Source: Deinococcus soli (ex Cha et al. 2016)
GTDB taxonomy: Bacteria > Deinococcota > Deinococci > Deinococcales > Deinococcaceae
Assembly: GCF_001007995.1 (NCBI RefSeq)
Contig: NZ_CP011389.1
Location: 1,364,001-1,428,000, forward strand
DNA length: 64,000 nt
Direction of reading: 5' to 3'
Part shown: piece by piece, positions 1 to 10,725 of the stretch
Layout of the letters: the number at the start of each line of letters is the position of its first letter
How positions within the stretch are numbered: the stretch's first letter is position 1
Notes under the pieces: generated by a model
Databases searched by the model: none
What the model was told of the DNA's origin: nothing
What the model saw: only the letters and a program-made list of their open reading frames with translations
Translations under genes and position numbers: made by a program

Positions 1-47
1 GCGCCGGGACGCTGCAGGCGGGACTGGTAGAAGCCGGGGCCGTTCAT
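1..47 (-). CDS. 5' end of a gene running off the window
   Basis: An ATG on the minus strand at 47-45 opens a frame (MNGPGFYQSRLQRPGA) that stays open to the window edge. A TACCCT box lies at 59-54, six bases upstream, the same leaderless promoter layout seen at many genes here. Only 15-16 residues are visible, so no function can be given. Confidence 0.5.
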   Translation of the reverse strand, partial: MNGPGFYQSRLQRPG

Positions 48-217
48 CCCGGCAGGGTAGCGCACCCCCCCTCCCAGCGGGTGAAGTGGGCCTGAAGCCC
101 ACCCGGCGGCGGGATTCATGGTGGGCAGGCGGGGCAGCGGGTATGCTCAGGGTCAGTCCGGCAACCTGCGCCTGCATCCTTCTTGCCCACCTTCGCCGGA
201 CGGGGGAGGCCCCTACT

Positions 218-721
218 TTGAACGCCACGCCGCTGGCGCTGCACCACGCGCCGCTGCTTCATCAACTCTACGCCGCCGCACCCGGGTACTTCGCGCTGCT
301 GGGCACCCGCGTTCCCCACATCAAGGACGTCGAACGCGACGTGGAAATTGCGCTGCTCGACCCGCGCCGCAGCCTCGAACTCCTGTACGACGAGCGTGGC
401 GAGCTGTTCGGCAGCCTCGACTGCAAGCACGACTACCCCGAACCCGGCGACCTGACCATCAACCTGCTGCTGATCCGCGAGGACCGCCAGTCCCAGGGTC
501 TGGGTGAACAGGCCGTGCGTCACCTCGAGGCCCGCGTGCCGCCCGGCACCACCCGCATCCTGGCGAGCGTGCTGGGCGAGAACCCGCGCGGCGCGCGTTT
601 CTGGGAGCGGCTGGGCTACACCTTCACCATGGACGCCCGGCCGGTCATGAGCTGGTACGCCCATCCGCTCACGCCGCCGCGCACCCCACCTGCGCCCGGC
701 GTGCAGGTTGCCAGCGACTGA
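218..721 (+). CDS. GNAT family N-acetyltransferase
   Basis: Predicted cytoplasmic acetyl-CoA-dependent N-acetyltransferase of 167 residues; the substrate is unknown. The GNAT core is visible: a beta strand ending in TINLLLIRE, then QGLGEQAV as the acetyl-CoA pyrophosphate loop (Q/R-x-x-G-x-G/A), and the C-terminal NPRGARFWERLGY segment typical of the fold. I chose the TTG at 218 because GGGGGAGG at 202-209 sits eight bases upstream and the GNAT fold starts there; the frame also has an ATG at 143, but that codon falls inside the likely -10 box TATGCT (142-147). It is followed by a tRNA gene with its own promoter, so it is probably monocistronic. Confidence 0.85.
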   Translation: MNATPLALHHAPLLHQLYAAAPGYFALLGTRVPHIKDVERDVEIALLDPRRSLELLYDERGELFGSLDCKHDYPEPGDLTINLLLIREDRQSQGLGEQAVRHLEARVPPGTTRILASVLGENPRGARFWERLGYTFTMDARPVMSWYAHPLTPPRTPPAPGVQVASD

Positions 722-756
722 CCCGCGCCTCCCGCCGCCCTCTGTCCCGCCGGGAC

Positions 757-785
757 TTGCGCGGCATGGGGGGCCGTGCTACTAT
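757..785 (+). promoter_or_regulatory. Promoter of tRNA-Asn
   Basis: TTGCGC at 757-762 and TACTAT at 780-785 are separated by exactly 17 bases and lie 35 bases upstream of the mature tRNA 5' end. This is a good match to a housekeeping-sigma promoter. Confidence 0.7.
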
Positions 786-816
786 CCCTCTCGCGCCGGA
801 AACGGCCGCAGGCTCA

Positions 817-898
<82 letters not shown>

Positions 899-901
899 CA
901 A

Positions 902-930
902 GACCCCCTCTCCGGAGGGGGTTTCTTCTT
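902..930 (+). terminator. Intrinsic terminator of tRNA-Asn
   Basis: ACCCCCTC and GAGGGGGT form a GC-rich hairpin with a short loop, followed by TTTCTTCTT. It begins seven bases after the tRNA CCA end. Confidence 0.85.
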
Positions 931-1295
931 GTTCCCGGCGTGCGCCAGGGGATGGGCGTGCCTGGCGCCCCGCAAGGCCCTCTGCGCTGGTGGGAGGGCC
1001 CGCGGCGTCCCGCGTGAGCCCACCTTCCGCCCGTGCCGCTCTGCGACCGTCCCGTCACGCCAGCGGCGGCGTAGGGTGGACGGACCGCTGTGGGTGTTCC
1101 CCGAACTGGTGTCCGTATGCCAGGTGAATGCGGCATCTGACCTGCCACCTGTTGGGGGCGCTGGAAGCTGTATGTGCCAAAGCCGATTGACACCCCCCGG
1201 GGGGCATGCCAGCATGAACGGCACGCACAACTTGAACTGTGTTCAGCGAGGCCACCGGCACCGGGCCTGGGCGCGCTGAATTAGCGGGAGGTCGT
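931..1295. other. Intergenic region upstream of the liv operon
   Basis: A stretch of 365 bases with no believable gene; open frames here lack ribosome binding sites and protein-like composition. It contains a candidate liv promoter: TTGACA at 1187-1192, a 17-base spacer and CAGCAT at 1210-1215. The spacer begins with a perfect 12-base palindrome, six C followed by six G (1193-1204). The remaining 5' part shows only short GC-rich inverted repeats. Confidence 0.5.
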
Positions 1296-2432
1296 ATGAA
1301 GAAACGGTTCCTCTTCCCCACCCTGCTGGCCCTGGCGGGCAGCTCCGCGCTGGCCGACAAGGTCGTGAACATCGGGTACTCCGGTCCCCTGTCGGGCGGC
1401 GCGGCCTTCTACGGCAAGGACGTGCAGAGCGGCATCGACATGGCCATCGCCGAACTGAACCGCTCGGGCGTGACCGTCAAGGGCGAGAAGGTCACGTTCA
1501 AACTGGTCGCGCTGGACGACCGCTACCTGCCAAACGAGACCGCCACGAACGTCAAACGCCTGACCAGTCAGGGCATCGACATCGTCTTCGTGCCGCACGC
1601 CGGGGGCATCCTGACCGTCCAGCCCCTGACGAACCGCGACCCGGAATTCCTGCTGGTGGCGTACTCCAGCGAACCGAAGATCCTGGACAGCCGCAACCCA
1701 CTGACGTTCATGCTTCCGCCCCGCTACGACAACTACCTGCAGCCCTTCACCGCCACGCAGATGAAGGCCTTCGGGAAACGCCTGGGCCTGATCGGGACGA
1801 CCAGCGCGTACGGCAAGCAGTGGACGGACGCGATCAGCGACGAGTGGAAGAAACAGGGCGGCACGGTCCTGTCGAACAACGGCGTGGATTACAACACCAC
1901 CGTGGACTACTCCAGCGCCGTCACGAAGGCCCTGGCGGAGAAACCGGACGTGCTGTTCATCGGCGGGCCCAGCCAGCCCACCGCGCTGGTCGTGAAGGCC
2001 GCGCGCGAGCAGGGCTTCAAGGGCGGGTTCATCGTGATGGACCAGGCGAAATTCGAGCAGATGGACCAGGTCATCCCGCGCAGCTACCTGGACGGCAGCG
2101 TGGGCGTGCTGCCCACCAAGGAATTCGCGGGCACGCAACTGTTCGTGACGCTGTACCAGCGCATGTACAAGAAGATCCCCACCAGCGAGGCGGCGCTGAA
2201 CTACATGGGCATGAACATCATCGCCAAGGCCATGGAGCTCGCCGGGACGACCGACGACCCGGTCGCGATCCGCGCGCAGCTGAACGCCGCCTCGAAGGCG
2301 CTGCCGCAGAGCAAGACGGTGTACAAGCTGTTCGGCGTGACCGATAAGGGGCACGTGGACGCGGAATTCGTCGTGGCCAGCGTCAAGGGCGGGCAGTACA
2401 CCCGCCTGCGCCTGATCAAGACCTTCAAGTAA
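1296..2432 (+). CDS. livJ: Branched-chain amino acid ABC transporter, substrate-binding protein
   Basis: Exported solute-binding protein of 378 residues that delivers leucine/isoleucine/valine or a related substrate to the LivHM channel. Residues 1-20 form a signal peptide (KKR, a hydrophobic stretch, cleavage after SSALA). The mature protein starts [15 protein letters not shown], the usual opening of the periplasmic binding protein type 1 (Peripla_BP_6) fold, which covers the rest. The ATG at 1296 is preceded by GGGAGG. It is the first gene of a five-gene importer operon with an 96-base gap before livH. The family also binds amides, urea and short-chain acids, so the exact ligand is not certain. 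Confidence 0.9.
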   Translation: MKKRFLFPTLLALAGSSALADKVVNIGYSGPLSGGAAFYGKDVQSGIDMAIAELNRSGVTVKGEKVTFKLVALDDRYLPNETATNVKRLTSQGIDIVFVPHAGGILTVQPLTNRDPEFLLVAYSSEPKILDSRNPLTFMLPPRYDNYLQPFTATQMKAFGKRLGLIGTTSAYGKQWTDAISDEWKKQGGTVLSNNGVDYNTTVDYSSAVTKALAEKPDVLFIGGPSQPTALVVKAAREQGFKGGFIVMDQAKFEQMDQVIPRSYLDGSVGVLPTKEFAGTQLFVTLYQRMYKKIPTSEAALNYMGMNIIAKAMELAGTTDDPVAIRAQLNAASKALPQSKTVYKLFGVTDKGHVDAEFVVASVKGGQYTRLRLIKTFK

Positions 2433-2528
2433 GCGGCGGGCGGTACTTCAAGAACTGATCACTGTGCGCGCCGGGCGAACGTGTGCCCGGCGCGCCGTTT
2501 CACACAACCAACCGGGGAGGAACGGGTT

Positions 2529-3391
<863 letters not shown>

Positions 3392-3395
<4 letters not shown>

Positions 3396-4369
3396 GCCGC
3401 CTGATCTGGCCCGCGCTGTTCGTGCTGGCCGCCGTGGTGCCGTTCCTGCAACCCAGCGGGTACCTGCTGGACGTCGGCGTGAACATCATGCTGTGGGCGG
3501 TGCTCGCGTACGGCCTGAACGTCATGCTGGGGTACACGGGCCTGCTGCCGCTGGCGCACGCCGGGTTCTTCGGGATCGGGGCGTACACGACCGGCATCCT
3601 GACCCTGAAGGCCGGGTGGAGCTTCTGGCTGGCGTGGCCCGCCGGGACCCTGCTGGCGGCGCTGGCGGGGCTGCTGCTGGGGCTGGTGGCGTTCCGCACG
3701 CGCGGGGACGCCTTCTCGATCTTCACGCTGGGTGTCGGCGTGATCATCACGCTGGTGATCAACAAGTGGGACGACCTGACTGGCGGGAACGACGGCCTGA
3801 ACGGCGTCCCTGCCCCTGCCGGGCTGGAGGAGGCGTCGCGCGCCATCGGCCTGAAACTGTCCGGGGGCTTCTACCTGCTGGCGCTGCTGACGCTGGCGCT
3901 GACGGTCCTGATCGTGGCGCGTGCCCGCGCGAGCAGCTTCGGGCTGTCCCTGCTCGCCATCCGCGGCGGGGAGGATCTGGCGCGCAGCGCGGGCGTGAAC
4001 GTGTACACCCACAAGCTGCGCGCCATGATGCTCTCCACGGCGCTGGCCGGACTGGCGGGCGGCCTGTACGCCACGTACGTGGGCTTCCTGGGCTCGGCGG
4101 TGACCGGGCCCACCACGACCTTCACAGTGCTGCTGTACCTGCTCGTCGGGGGCCTGGGGACGCTGGCGGGGCCGCTGCTGGGCACCGCGCTGATCTACAG
4201 CCTCACCCAGACGCTCAAGGGCCTGCAGGACTACCAGTACATCGTGTTCGGGCCGCTGCTGGTGCTGCTCGTGATGTACGCCCCGCACGGCCTGGCGGGC
4301 CTGTGGGCGCGGCTGCGCGCCGCCCGACCCGCCCGCACGGCGAAGACCAAGGAGGTCAGCGGTGCTTGA
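3392..4369 (+). CDS. livM: Branched-chain amino acid ABC transporter permease LivM
   Basis: Second channel subunit, 325 residues. It contains the LivM signature [20 protein letters not shown] close to the N terminus, about eight transmembrane helices, and the cytoplasmic loop [11 protein letters not shown] (the usual form is EIAAEAMGIN) before the last helix group. GTG start within the GTGA overlap with livH. Its C-terminal end is basic and overlaps livG by eight bases. It works with LivH, LivG, LivF and the binding protein. Confidence 0.92.
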
Positions 4370-5151
4370 CGTCGAGAACCTGGGCATCCGTTTCGGCGGG
4401 CTGCACGCCGTGAGGGACGTGACCGCCAGCATTCCGGCCGGGCAGATCACCGCGATCATCGGGCCGAACGGGGCGGGCAAGAGCACGTTCTTCAACCTGA
4501 TCAGCGGCTTCTACCGCCCCACCACGGGCGCTGTCCGCTTCCAGGGTGAGGACCTGACCCGCCGCCCTACCCACGAGGTCGTCGCGCGCGGCGTGGCCCG
4601 CACGTTCCAGACGACCACCATCTACCGCGAACTGAGCGTGCTGGAGAACGCCATGATCGGCCACCGCGTCCGCACGCGCGCCGGACTGCTCGACGCGCTG
4701 CTGCGCACCCCCCGCGAACGCCAGGACGCGCAGGGCAGCCGTGACGGCGCGCTGCGCGCCCTGGAACGCGTGGGGCTGGTCCGGCAGGCGCACCTGCCCG
4801 CCGGGGCCCTGACGCAGGAGGGCCAGAAACGCGTGGGGATCGCCATGGCGCTCGCCAGCGAACCGAAACTGCTGCTGCTGGACGAACCGGCAGCCGGGAT
4901 GAACCCCGAGGAGACCGTGAACCTCATGGCCCTGATCCGCGAACTGGTCGCGGGCGGCCTGACCGTTGCGCTGGTCGAGCACAAGATGAGCCTCGTGATG
5001 GGACTCGCCGATCACATCCTGGTGCTTCACCACGGGCAGCTGATCGCGCAGGGCACCCCGGCGCAGGTCAGCCGCGACCCGGCCGTGATCGAGGCGTACC
5101 TGGGGTCGCACGCGCACGGCGGGCAGATGGGCCAGGGTGGGGAGGCCGCGC

Positions 5152-5159
<8 letters not shown>
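4362..5159 (+). CDS. livG: Branched-chain amino acid ABC transporter ATP-binding protein LivG
   Basis: Cytoplasmic ATPase subunit, 265 residues. Walker A is GPNGAGKST (34-42), Walker B LLLLDEP (170-176) with the following AAGMNPEE typical of LivG, and the switch histidine is in LVEHKM. GTG start at 4362 with AAGGAGG about ten bases upstream. The ABC signature reads LTQEGQKR (150-157) where most members have L-P/S-Y-G-x-Q; the glycine and glutamine are kept but the motif is unusual. It pairs with LivF as the two power strokes of the importer. Overlaps livF by eight bases. Confidence 0.92.
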
Positions 5160-5859
<700 letters not shown>

Positions 5860-5875
5860 ACAGGTGCACAGACGT

Positions 5876-5901
5876 GGAGGCCGGGTGATCGCCCGGCCTC
5901 C
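5876..5901 (+). terminator. Terminator of the liv operon
   Basis: A perfect 10-base-pair hairpin: GGAGGCCGGG (5876-5885) and CCCGGCCTCC (5892-5901), loop TGATCG, followed by ATTCTCT. The T-tract is weak but the stem is strong and position is right behind livF. Confidence 0.7.
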
Positions 5902-5935
5902 ATTCTCTGCTCAGCGGGTGCTTACACCGCCCCGC

Positions 5936-6030
<95 letters not shown>

Positions 6031-6033
6031 CGT

Positions 6034-6354
6034 ATGGCATGGACTCTGCTCATCATCGCCGGACTGCTCGAAATCGGCTGGGCCATTGGCCTGAAGTACA
6101 CGGAAGGCTTCACCCGCCCCGTCCCCACCGCCCTGACCCTGCTGAGCATGATCGCCAGCATGGGCCTGCTGGGCCTCGCCGCCAAGACCCTTCCGATCGG
6201 CACCGCGTACGGCGTGTGGGTCGGCATCGGCGCGGTCGGCGCGGCCATCCTGGGCATCGTGCTGTTCCACGAGAGCGTCACGCCCGCCCGCGTGGCGTTC
6301 ATGATCCTGATGATCGTGTCCATCATCGGCCTGAAAGCCACCAGCGGCCACTGA
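6034..6354 (+). CDS. gdx: Guanidinium exporter of the SMR family (Gdx/SugE)
   Basis: Small multidrug resistance family antiporter, 106 residues, four transmembrane helices, acting as a dual-topology dimer that swaps guanidinium for protons. The N-terminal segment IAGLLEIGWAIGLKYTEGF carries the essential membrane glutamate (Glu13) and the G-L-K-Y-T signature that marks the Gdx/SugE subtype rather than EmrE-type drug pumps. The middle contains LPIGTAYGVWVGIGAVGA and the C-terminal half the H-E-S-x-x-P-x-R helix-loop. ATG at 6034 follows CTGGAGG. It has its own promoter and a structured leader. Confidence 0.9.
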   Translation: MAWTLLIIAGLLEIGWAIGLKYTEGFTRPVPTALTLLSMIASMGLLGLAAKTLPIGTAYGVWVGIGAVGAAILGIVLFHESVTPARVAFMILMIVSIIGLKATSGH

Positions 6355-6368
6355 CCCCCACCATGTGC

Positions 6369-6399
6369 AGGGGGCGGAGGAGTGAATCCTCCGCCCCCT
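6369..6399. terminator. Bidirectional terminator between gdx and pyrD
   Basis: AGGGGGCGGAGGA (6369-6381) and TCCTCCGCCCCCT (6387-6399) form a perfect 13-base-pair hairpin with loop GTGAA. It sits 15 bases past each of the two convergent stop codons. Confidence 0.8.
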
Positions 6400-6413
6400 T
6401 GCCGGTCAGGCGG

Positions 6414-7499
6414 TCAGCCCGCGGTGCCGACGGCCTCACGGACGTGCGTGAAGCCGTCGCGGGCGAGCAGGCGCGCCAGGCCGGTGTTCAGGTCACGGAC
6501 GAGGCCGGGTCCCTCGAAGATCAGGGCGGAGTACACCTCGGTCAGCGTGGCCCCGGCGCGGATGCGGTCGTAGGCGTCCTGCGCGCTGAAGATGCCGCCC
6601 ACACCGACGATGGGGACGCGCCCACCGGTCTGCCGGTACGCGGCGCGCACGAGTTCAGTGGCGCGGCGCGTGAGGGGCCGTCCGCTCAGGCCGCCCGTTT
6701 CGCGCTGGTTGGGGTGGGTCAGGCCGTCGCGGGAGAGGGTGGTGTTGCTGATGATCAGGCCCGCCGCGCCCGCGGTGACGGCGGCGTCCACGCTGGCCTC
6801 GAAGTCTGCGGGGTGCAGGTCCGGGGCGAGTTTCACGAGGACCGGGGGAGCCTTCAGGGTCCGCACGCGCTGCGCCTCGACTTCCTGCAGGACCTCGCGC
6901 ACCAGGGCGCCCAGGTCGTCCGCGCCCTGCAACGCGCGCAGGCCGGGCGTGTTGGGGCTGCTGACGTTCACGACGAACCCGTCCGCGACGTCCTGCAGCG
7001 CGGCGACGCAGCGGCGGTAGTCCTGCGCGGCGTCCTCGTTCGCGGTGACCTTGTTCTTCCCGATGTTCACCCAGACCGGCGCGGGCCGCGCGCCCAGCGC
7101 GCCCAGGCGGGCGTGCAGGTCGGTCATCCCGGCGTTGTTGAAGCCCATGCGGTTGATCAGCGCGCCGTCCTGGGGCAGGCGGAACAGCCGGGGGCGGTCG
7201 TTGCCGGGCTGCGGCAGGGGCGTGACGGTCCCGACCTCCAGGAAACCGAAGCCCAGCGCCGTGAATGCCGGGACGGCCACGCCGTTCTTGTCCAGGCCCG
7301 CCGCGAGCCCTACCGGGGACGTGAAGGGCTGTCCCCAGAGCGTCTGCTCCAGCATGGGGGATGCGGGCGCCGTGACGCGCCGCGCCAGGGCGGGCCAGGC
7401 GGGCACGCGGGACGCGGCGTCCATCAGGCCGATCGTGAGGTGGTGGGCGTCCTCCGCGTCCAGGCGGAACAGCAGCGGCTTGATCAGCGAACGGTACAC
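6414..7499 (-). CDS. pyrD: Dihydroorotate dehydrogenase, class 2 (quinone)
   Basis: Membrane-associated FMN enzyme, 361 residues, that oxidises dihydroorotate to orotate with quinone as acceptor in pyrimidine synthesis. Class 2 features: the N-terminal helix that binds the membrane (YRSLIKPLLFRLDAEDAHHL), AAGLDKNG, the FMN contact region NRMGFNN and the catalytic serine loop NVSSPNTPGLR. FMN phosphate loops SGRPL and GVGGIFS follow. I take GTG at 7499: TATCCT at 7512-7507 lies seven bases upstream, a leaderless arrangement, and the family alignment starts here. A longer frame to 7565 would run through the upstream terminator hairpin. Confidence 0.92.
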   Translation of the reverse strand: MYRSLIKPLLFRLDAEDAHHLTIGLMDAASRVPAWPALARRVTAPASPMLEQTLWGQPFTSPVGLAAGLDKNGVAVPAFTALGFGFLEVGTVTPLPQPGNDRPRLFRLPQDGALINRMGFNNAGMTDLHARLGALGARPAPVWVNIGKNKVTANEDAAQDYRRCVAALQDVADGFVVNVSSPNTPGLRALQGADDLGALVREVLQEVEAQRVRTLKAPPVLVKLAPDLHPADFEASVDAAVTAGAAGLIISNTTLSRDGLTHPNQRETGGLSGRPLTRRATELVRAAYRQTGGRVPIVGVGGIFSAQDAYDRIRAGATLTEVYSALIFEGPGLVRDLNTGLARLLARDGFTHVREAVGTAG

Positions 7500-7525
7500 G
7501 GCCTTCAGGATAGAGGATGGGCAAA

Positions 7526-7567
7526 AGTTGATGGTTGACGGACGCGCGGTTCCATCAACCATCAACT
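7526..7567 (-). terminator. Terminator of the Rrf2 regulator gene
   Basis: AGTTGATGGTTGA (7526-7538) and TCAACCATCAACT (7555-7567) are perfect 13-base inverted arms with a 16-base loop. Read on the minus strand the stem is followed by TTTTG, and it lies nine bases beyond the regulator's stop codon, so it most likely ends that transcript before the pyrD promoter. Confidence 0.7.
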
Positions 7568-7575
7568 GTTCACCG

Positions 7576-8034
<459 letters not shown>

Positions 8035-8144
8035 AAACCGCATTCTACCCCGCAATTCCGGGTGCAGTGTAAGGAATTCAGGAGTTACTGAGAAGGATTC
8101 CCAGGAACTGGAAGCGGACGACCCCGGGCGTGGCAGACTCGGGC

Positions 8145-8624
8145 ATGCCGGTCACCCTTCAATCCGTCCAGCCGGATCACGCCGCTGCCCTGCGCGCCCT
8201 GACGCTCCCCGCCGCGCAGGCCGACTTCACCACCCACCCGGCCGAGCTGCTGGACAGCGTGCCGGGCGACCCGCAGCGGCAGCTGATCACGGTGCTGCGT
8301 GGGGGCGCGGTCGCAGGTGCCTTCGTCTTGGCGGTCGGGGCGTACCGCGACCGGTACCTGACGGCCCCCGACCCGGACGCGGTGGCCCTCTCGTCCCTGA
8401 GCGTGGACGCGGCGCAGCAGGGGCGCGGCGTGGGTACGGCCGCCATGCGGGCCCTGCCGGGACTCGTGCGGGCGCTGTACCCGCTGGCGCGGCGGGTGAT
8501 TCTGGTCGTGAACCAGCGCAATCCCGGTGCGCGGCGCGTGTACGAGAAGGCGGGCTTTCAGGTGACCGCCACCCGCGAGGGCCGCATCGGGCCGCAGTGG
8601 GTGATGACGCTGCCGCTGGACTGA
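8145..8624 (+). CDS. GNAT family N-acetyltransferase
   Basis: Predicted acetyltransferase of 159 residues, substrate unknown. Motifs: LSSLSVDAAQQGRGVGTAAM, containing the acetyl-CoA loop Q-G-R-G-V-G-T, and NPGARRVYEKAGF near the C terminus. ATG at 8145 is five bases after CAGACT (8134-8139), a variant of the TAGACT box used elsewhere in the window. A GTG at 8130 in the same frame is less likely because it lies upstream of that box. Confidence 0.85.
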   Translation: MPVTLQSVQPDHAAALRALTLPAAQADFTTHPAELLDSVPGDPQRQLITVLRGGAVAGAFVLAVGAYRDRYLTAPDPDAVALSSLSVDAAQQGRGVGTAAMRALPGLVRALYPLARRVILVVNQRNPGARRVYEKAGFQVTATREGRIGPQWVMTLPLD

Positions 8625-8673
8625 CAGCGGCCTGCAACGCGCCCTCAACGCCCTCGCGTCTACGCTGCCGGGC

Positions 8674-9436
8674 ATGACGACCTCCTCTGTCCGCCGCGCG
8701 CCGCTGACCGTGGCACTGCTCGCCCCGCTGACTGCCGCGCCCGCACACGCCGACTGTTTCCTGATCGTCTGTGGTCAGGAGGCTGAGGGGACGCTCACCA
8801 CGAACGGGCAGGTGGACGGGATGTACCGCGAGGTGTTCGGGCGCCCGTCGACCATTCGGGAGCGAAGCGACTGGGCGAAGCCGGGGTTCCGGGATGACGG
8901 GCTGAGTGGCGCGCAGCAGGCGCAGTTGCGGGCGGCGCTGCTGGGCCTGCTGCACGGCAGCTGGCGGAGGTGATCACGCATGTTACGCAGACGTCCATGG
9001 AGGTGCGCCTGTGTCCGAACAATCCCTTCTTCAAGCTGCTGACGAAACTCAGCCAGCAGCCGGAGAGCACGTACGCCAGTCTGGTGGCGTTCACGCGGAC
9101 GTACCTGCAGGACGCGCATGTGGGCGGGGTGCGCTCGGCGCTGATCGAGCGGGCGTACCTGGACAGCCTGGGCCGGGCGCCGTCGGGTGGGGACACGGCG
9201 TACTGGCAGGCGCTGATCGTGAAGAGCGGCGTGAATTACGCGGACATCCTGCGGGCCGCCGGGGAGCGGGTGCTGTCGGCGGGGAACGAGGCGGTGTTCG
9301 CGGCGATGATCCGCCGGGCGTTCAGGCTCAGTGGGTGGCCCCAGCCGGGCTGGAGCAGATCGCGCAGATGCGCGTGAAGAGCGGGACGACGCGGCGGTCG
9401 TTCGCGGGCTGGAAGGCGTTCATTCAGACGTTCTGA
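8674..9436 (+). pseudogene. Frameshifted secreted protein with repeated Y-x-x-x-x-G-R-x-P motifs
   Basis: The 5' part (8674-8973) encodes a signal peptide (residues 1-26, ending AHA) and MYREVFGRPSTIRERSDW. A coherent protein continues in another frame from about 9015 to 9340 (FFKLLTKLSQ, RAYLDSLGRAPSGGDTAYW, GVNYADIL) and ends in a third frame at 9436 (EQIAQMRV, FAGWKAFIQTF). Between 8975 and 9015 a third frame gives YADVHGGAPVSEQ, a third copy of the repeat. The Y-x-D-x-x-G-R-x-P-x-x-x-x-x-x-Y-W pattern resembles DUF4214-type repeats of secreted proteins. At least two, probably three or four, frameshifts are needed, so the gene is either decayed or hit by sequencing errors. A TACGCT box lies seven bases before the ATG. 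Confidence 0.6.
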
Positions 9437-10085
9437 GCGTCTGCGCGGCGAGCAGTGCCTCGGCCTGCGCCAGGGCGTCCGGCGTGTCCACGTCGAGCAG
9501 GAGCTGCGTGGGGAAGGTCAGGGTGACGGCCTGCGCGGCGTGCGCGCGGATCAGGTCTCTTGGGCCGTGGTCGGCGTCCGGGGTGCCCTGCACGGCGCGC
9601 AGCAGGTCCGCGCGGAACAGGTGCGGGGGCGCCCGGACCGGTTCCGCGCCGGGGTCGGCGTAGCGGGCGAGGACGACGGGCGCGCCGCTCTCGCGGAACG
9701 CGGTAACCAGCGCGGCGTGCTGCGCGCCGCCCAGCAGCGGCATGTCCGCCAGGGCGAAGTTCACGGCGGCCAGCCCACCGTCCAGTTCGCCTGGCAGCGC
9801 GGCGACGGCGGCGCGGAAGGAACTGCCCAGGCCGCGCGTGGGGTCGGGGTTCACCACGAACGCGAACGGCAGGCCCGCCAGGGCCGCGCGGATGCCGTCC
9901 CCGACCTCGCCGGGCGGGATGACGCAGAGCAGCGCGTCGTGCCCGCCGTTCGCGAGGGCCTGCGCGGCGTGCCGGACCAGCGGCCGCCCCGCCAGCAGCG
10001 CGAGCTGTTTGGGACGGCCCATGCGGGCGCTGCGTCCGGCGGCGAGGAGCACGCCCGCGACGGGCGCCTGGGGTGGGGTGGGCAT
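9420..10085 (-). CDS. MobA-like NTP transferase (MocA family)
   Basis: Cytoplasmic nucleotidyltransferase of 221 residues. The N terminus AGVLLAAGRSARMGRPKQL is the nucleotide-binding motif of the molybdenum cofactor cytidylyl/guanylyl-transferase superfamily; ALADMPLL supplies the metal-binding Asp-Met-Pro, and LLDVDTPDAL closes the fold. MocA-type members attach CMP to molybdopterin for hydroxylases such as xanthine or CO dehydrogenase. The divergent neighbour is CoxG, which fits this role. ATG at 10085 lies seven bases from TAGCAT; an upstream ATG at 10094 overlaps that box. Its 3' end overlaps the convergent pseudogene by 17 bases. Confidence 0.82.
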   Translation of the reverse strand: MPTPPQAPVAGVLLAAGRSARMGRPKQLALLAGRPLVRHAAQALANGGHDALLCVIPPGEVGDGIRAALAGLPFAFVVNPDPTRGLGSSFRAAVAALPGELDGGLAAVNFALADMPLLGGAQHAALVTAFRESGAPVVLARYADPGAEPVRAPPHLFRADLLRAVQGTPDADHGPRDLIRAHAAQAVTLTFPTQLLLDVDTPDALAQAEALLAAQTLRTSE

Positions 10086-10198
10086 GGTCTGCATGCTAGG
10101 CCAATCTTTCTGCAACCGGGCCCGGCTTACACTGGGCAGCGTCATTCCATCAGTTCAGGGGTCGCCGCGTGGGCGGCGCTCTGTCAGGAGGTCAGGTC

Positions 10199-10663
10199 AT
10201 GAAACTCAGTTACTCAGGTCAGGAGAAGGTGCAGGCGCCGCCCGCCGCCGTGTGGGCGTTCGTGCAGGACCCCGAGCGGGTGGCGCGCTGCCTGCCGGAC
10301 GTGCAGGAGGTCGTCGTGCATGACCAGACGCACATGGACGCCACCGTGCAGGTGGGTGTGGGCATGGTGCGCGGGAAGTTCAAGTTCAAGATCGAGGTGC
10401 TGCCCGACGCGGCCGCGAACCGCGTGAACGTGAAGGTGCAGGGCGGCGGGCTGGGCAGCGTCGTGGACCTGACGGCGGGCGCGGACGTCGTGGACAACGG
10501 GGACGGCACGACTACCCTGGACTGGACGGGGGACGCGACCATGCGCGGCCCGGTCGCAACGGTGGGTGGGCGGCTGCTGGACGCGCAGGCGCAGAAGCTG
10601 ATCTCGAAGACCTTTGAGAACATGAGCGCGAACGTGGGCGCGTCCGCCGGGACGCTGGCGTAG
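10199..10663 (+). CDS. coxG: CoxG-like SRPBCC protein
   Basis: Protein of 154 residues with the SRPBCC fold. Recognisable CoxG features are the opening VQAPPAAVWAFVQDPERVARC, CLPDVQEV, and the C-terminal TVGGRLLDAQAQKLISKTFE. CoxG (CO dehydrogenase subunit G) is an accessory factor that recruits aerobic CO dehydrogenase and related molybdenum hydroxylases to the membrane. Start ATG at 10199 has CAGGAGG at about ten bases. No large, medium or small dehydrogenase subunit gene is in the window; CoxD- and CoxE-like genes lie 1.3 kb downstream. Confidence 0.85.
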   Translation: MKLSYSGQEKVQAPPAAVWAFVQDPERVARCLPDVQEVVVHDQTHMDATVQVGVGMVRGKFKFKIEVLPDAAANRVNVKVQGGGLGSVVDLTAGADVVDNGDGTTTLDWTGDATMRGPVATVGGRLLDAQAQKLISKTFENMSANVGASAGTLA

Positions 10664-10725
10664 GGCGCATGAGCAGCGACCGGCGCCACGCGGGGCACGT
10701 CGCCCCGGGGACGCCGGTCGTGCCG

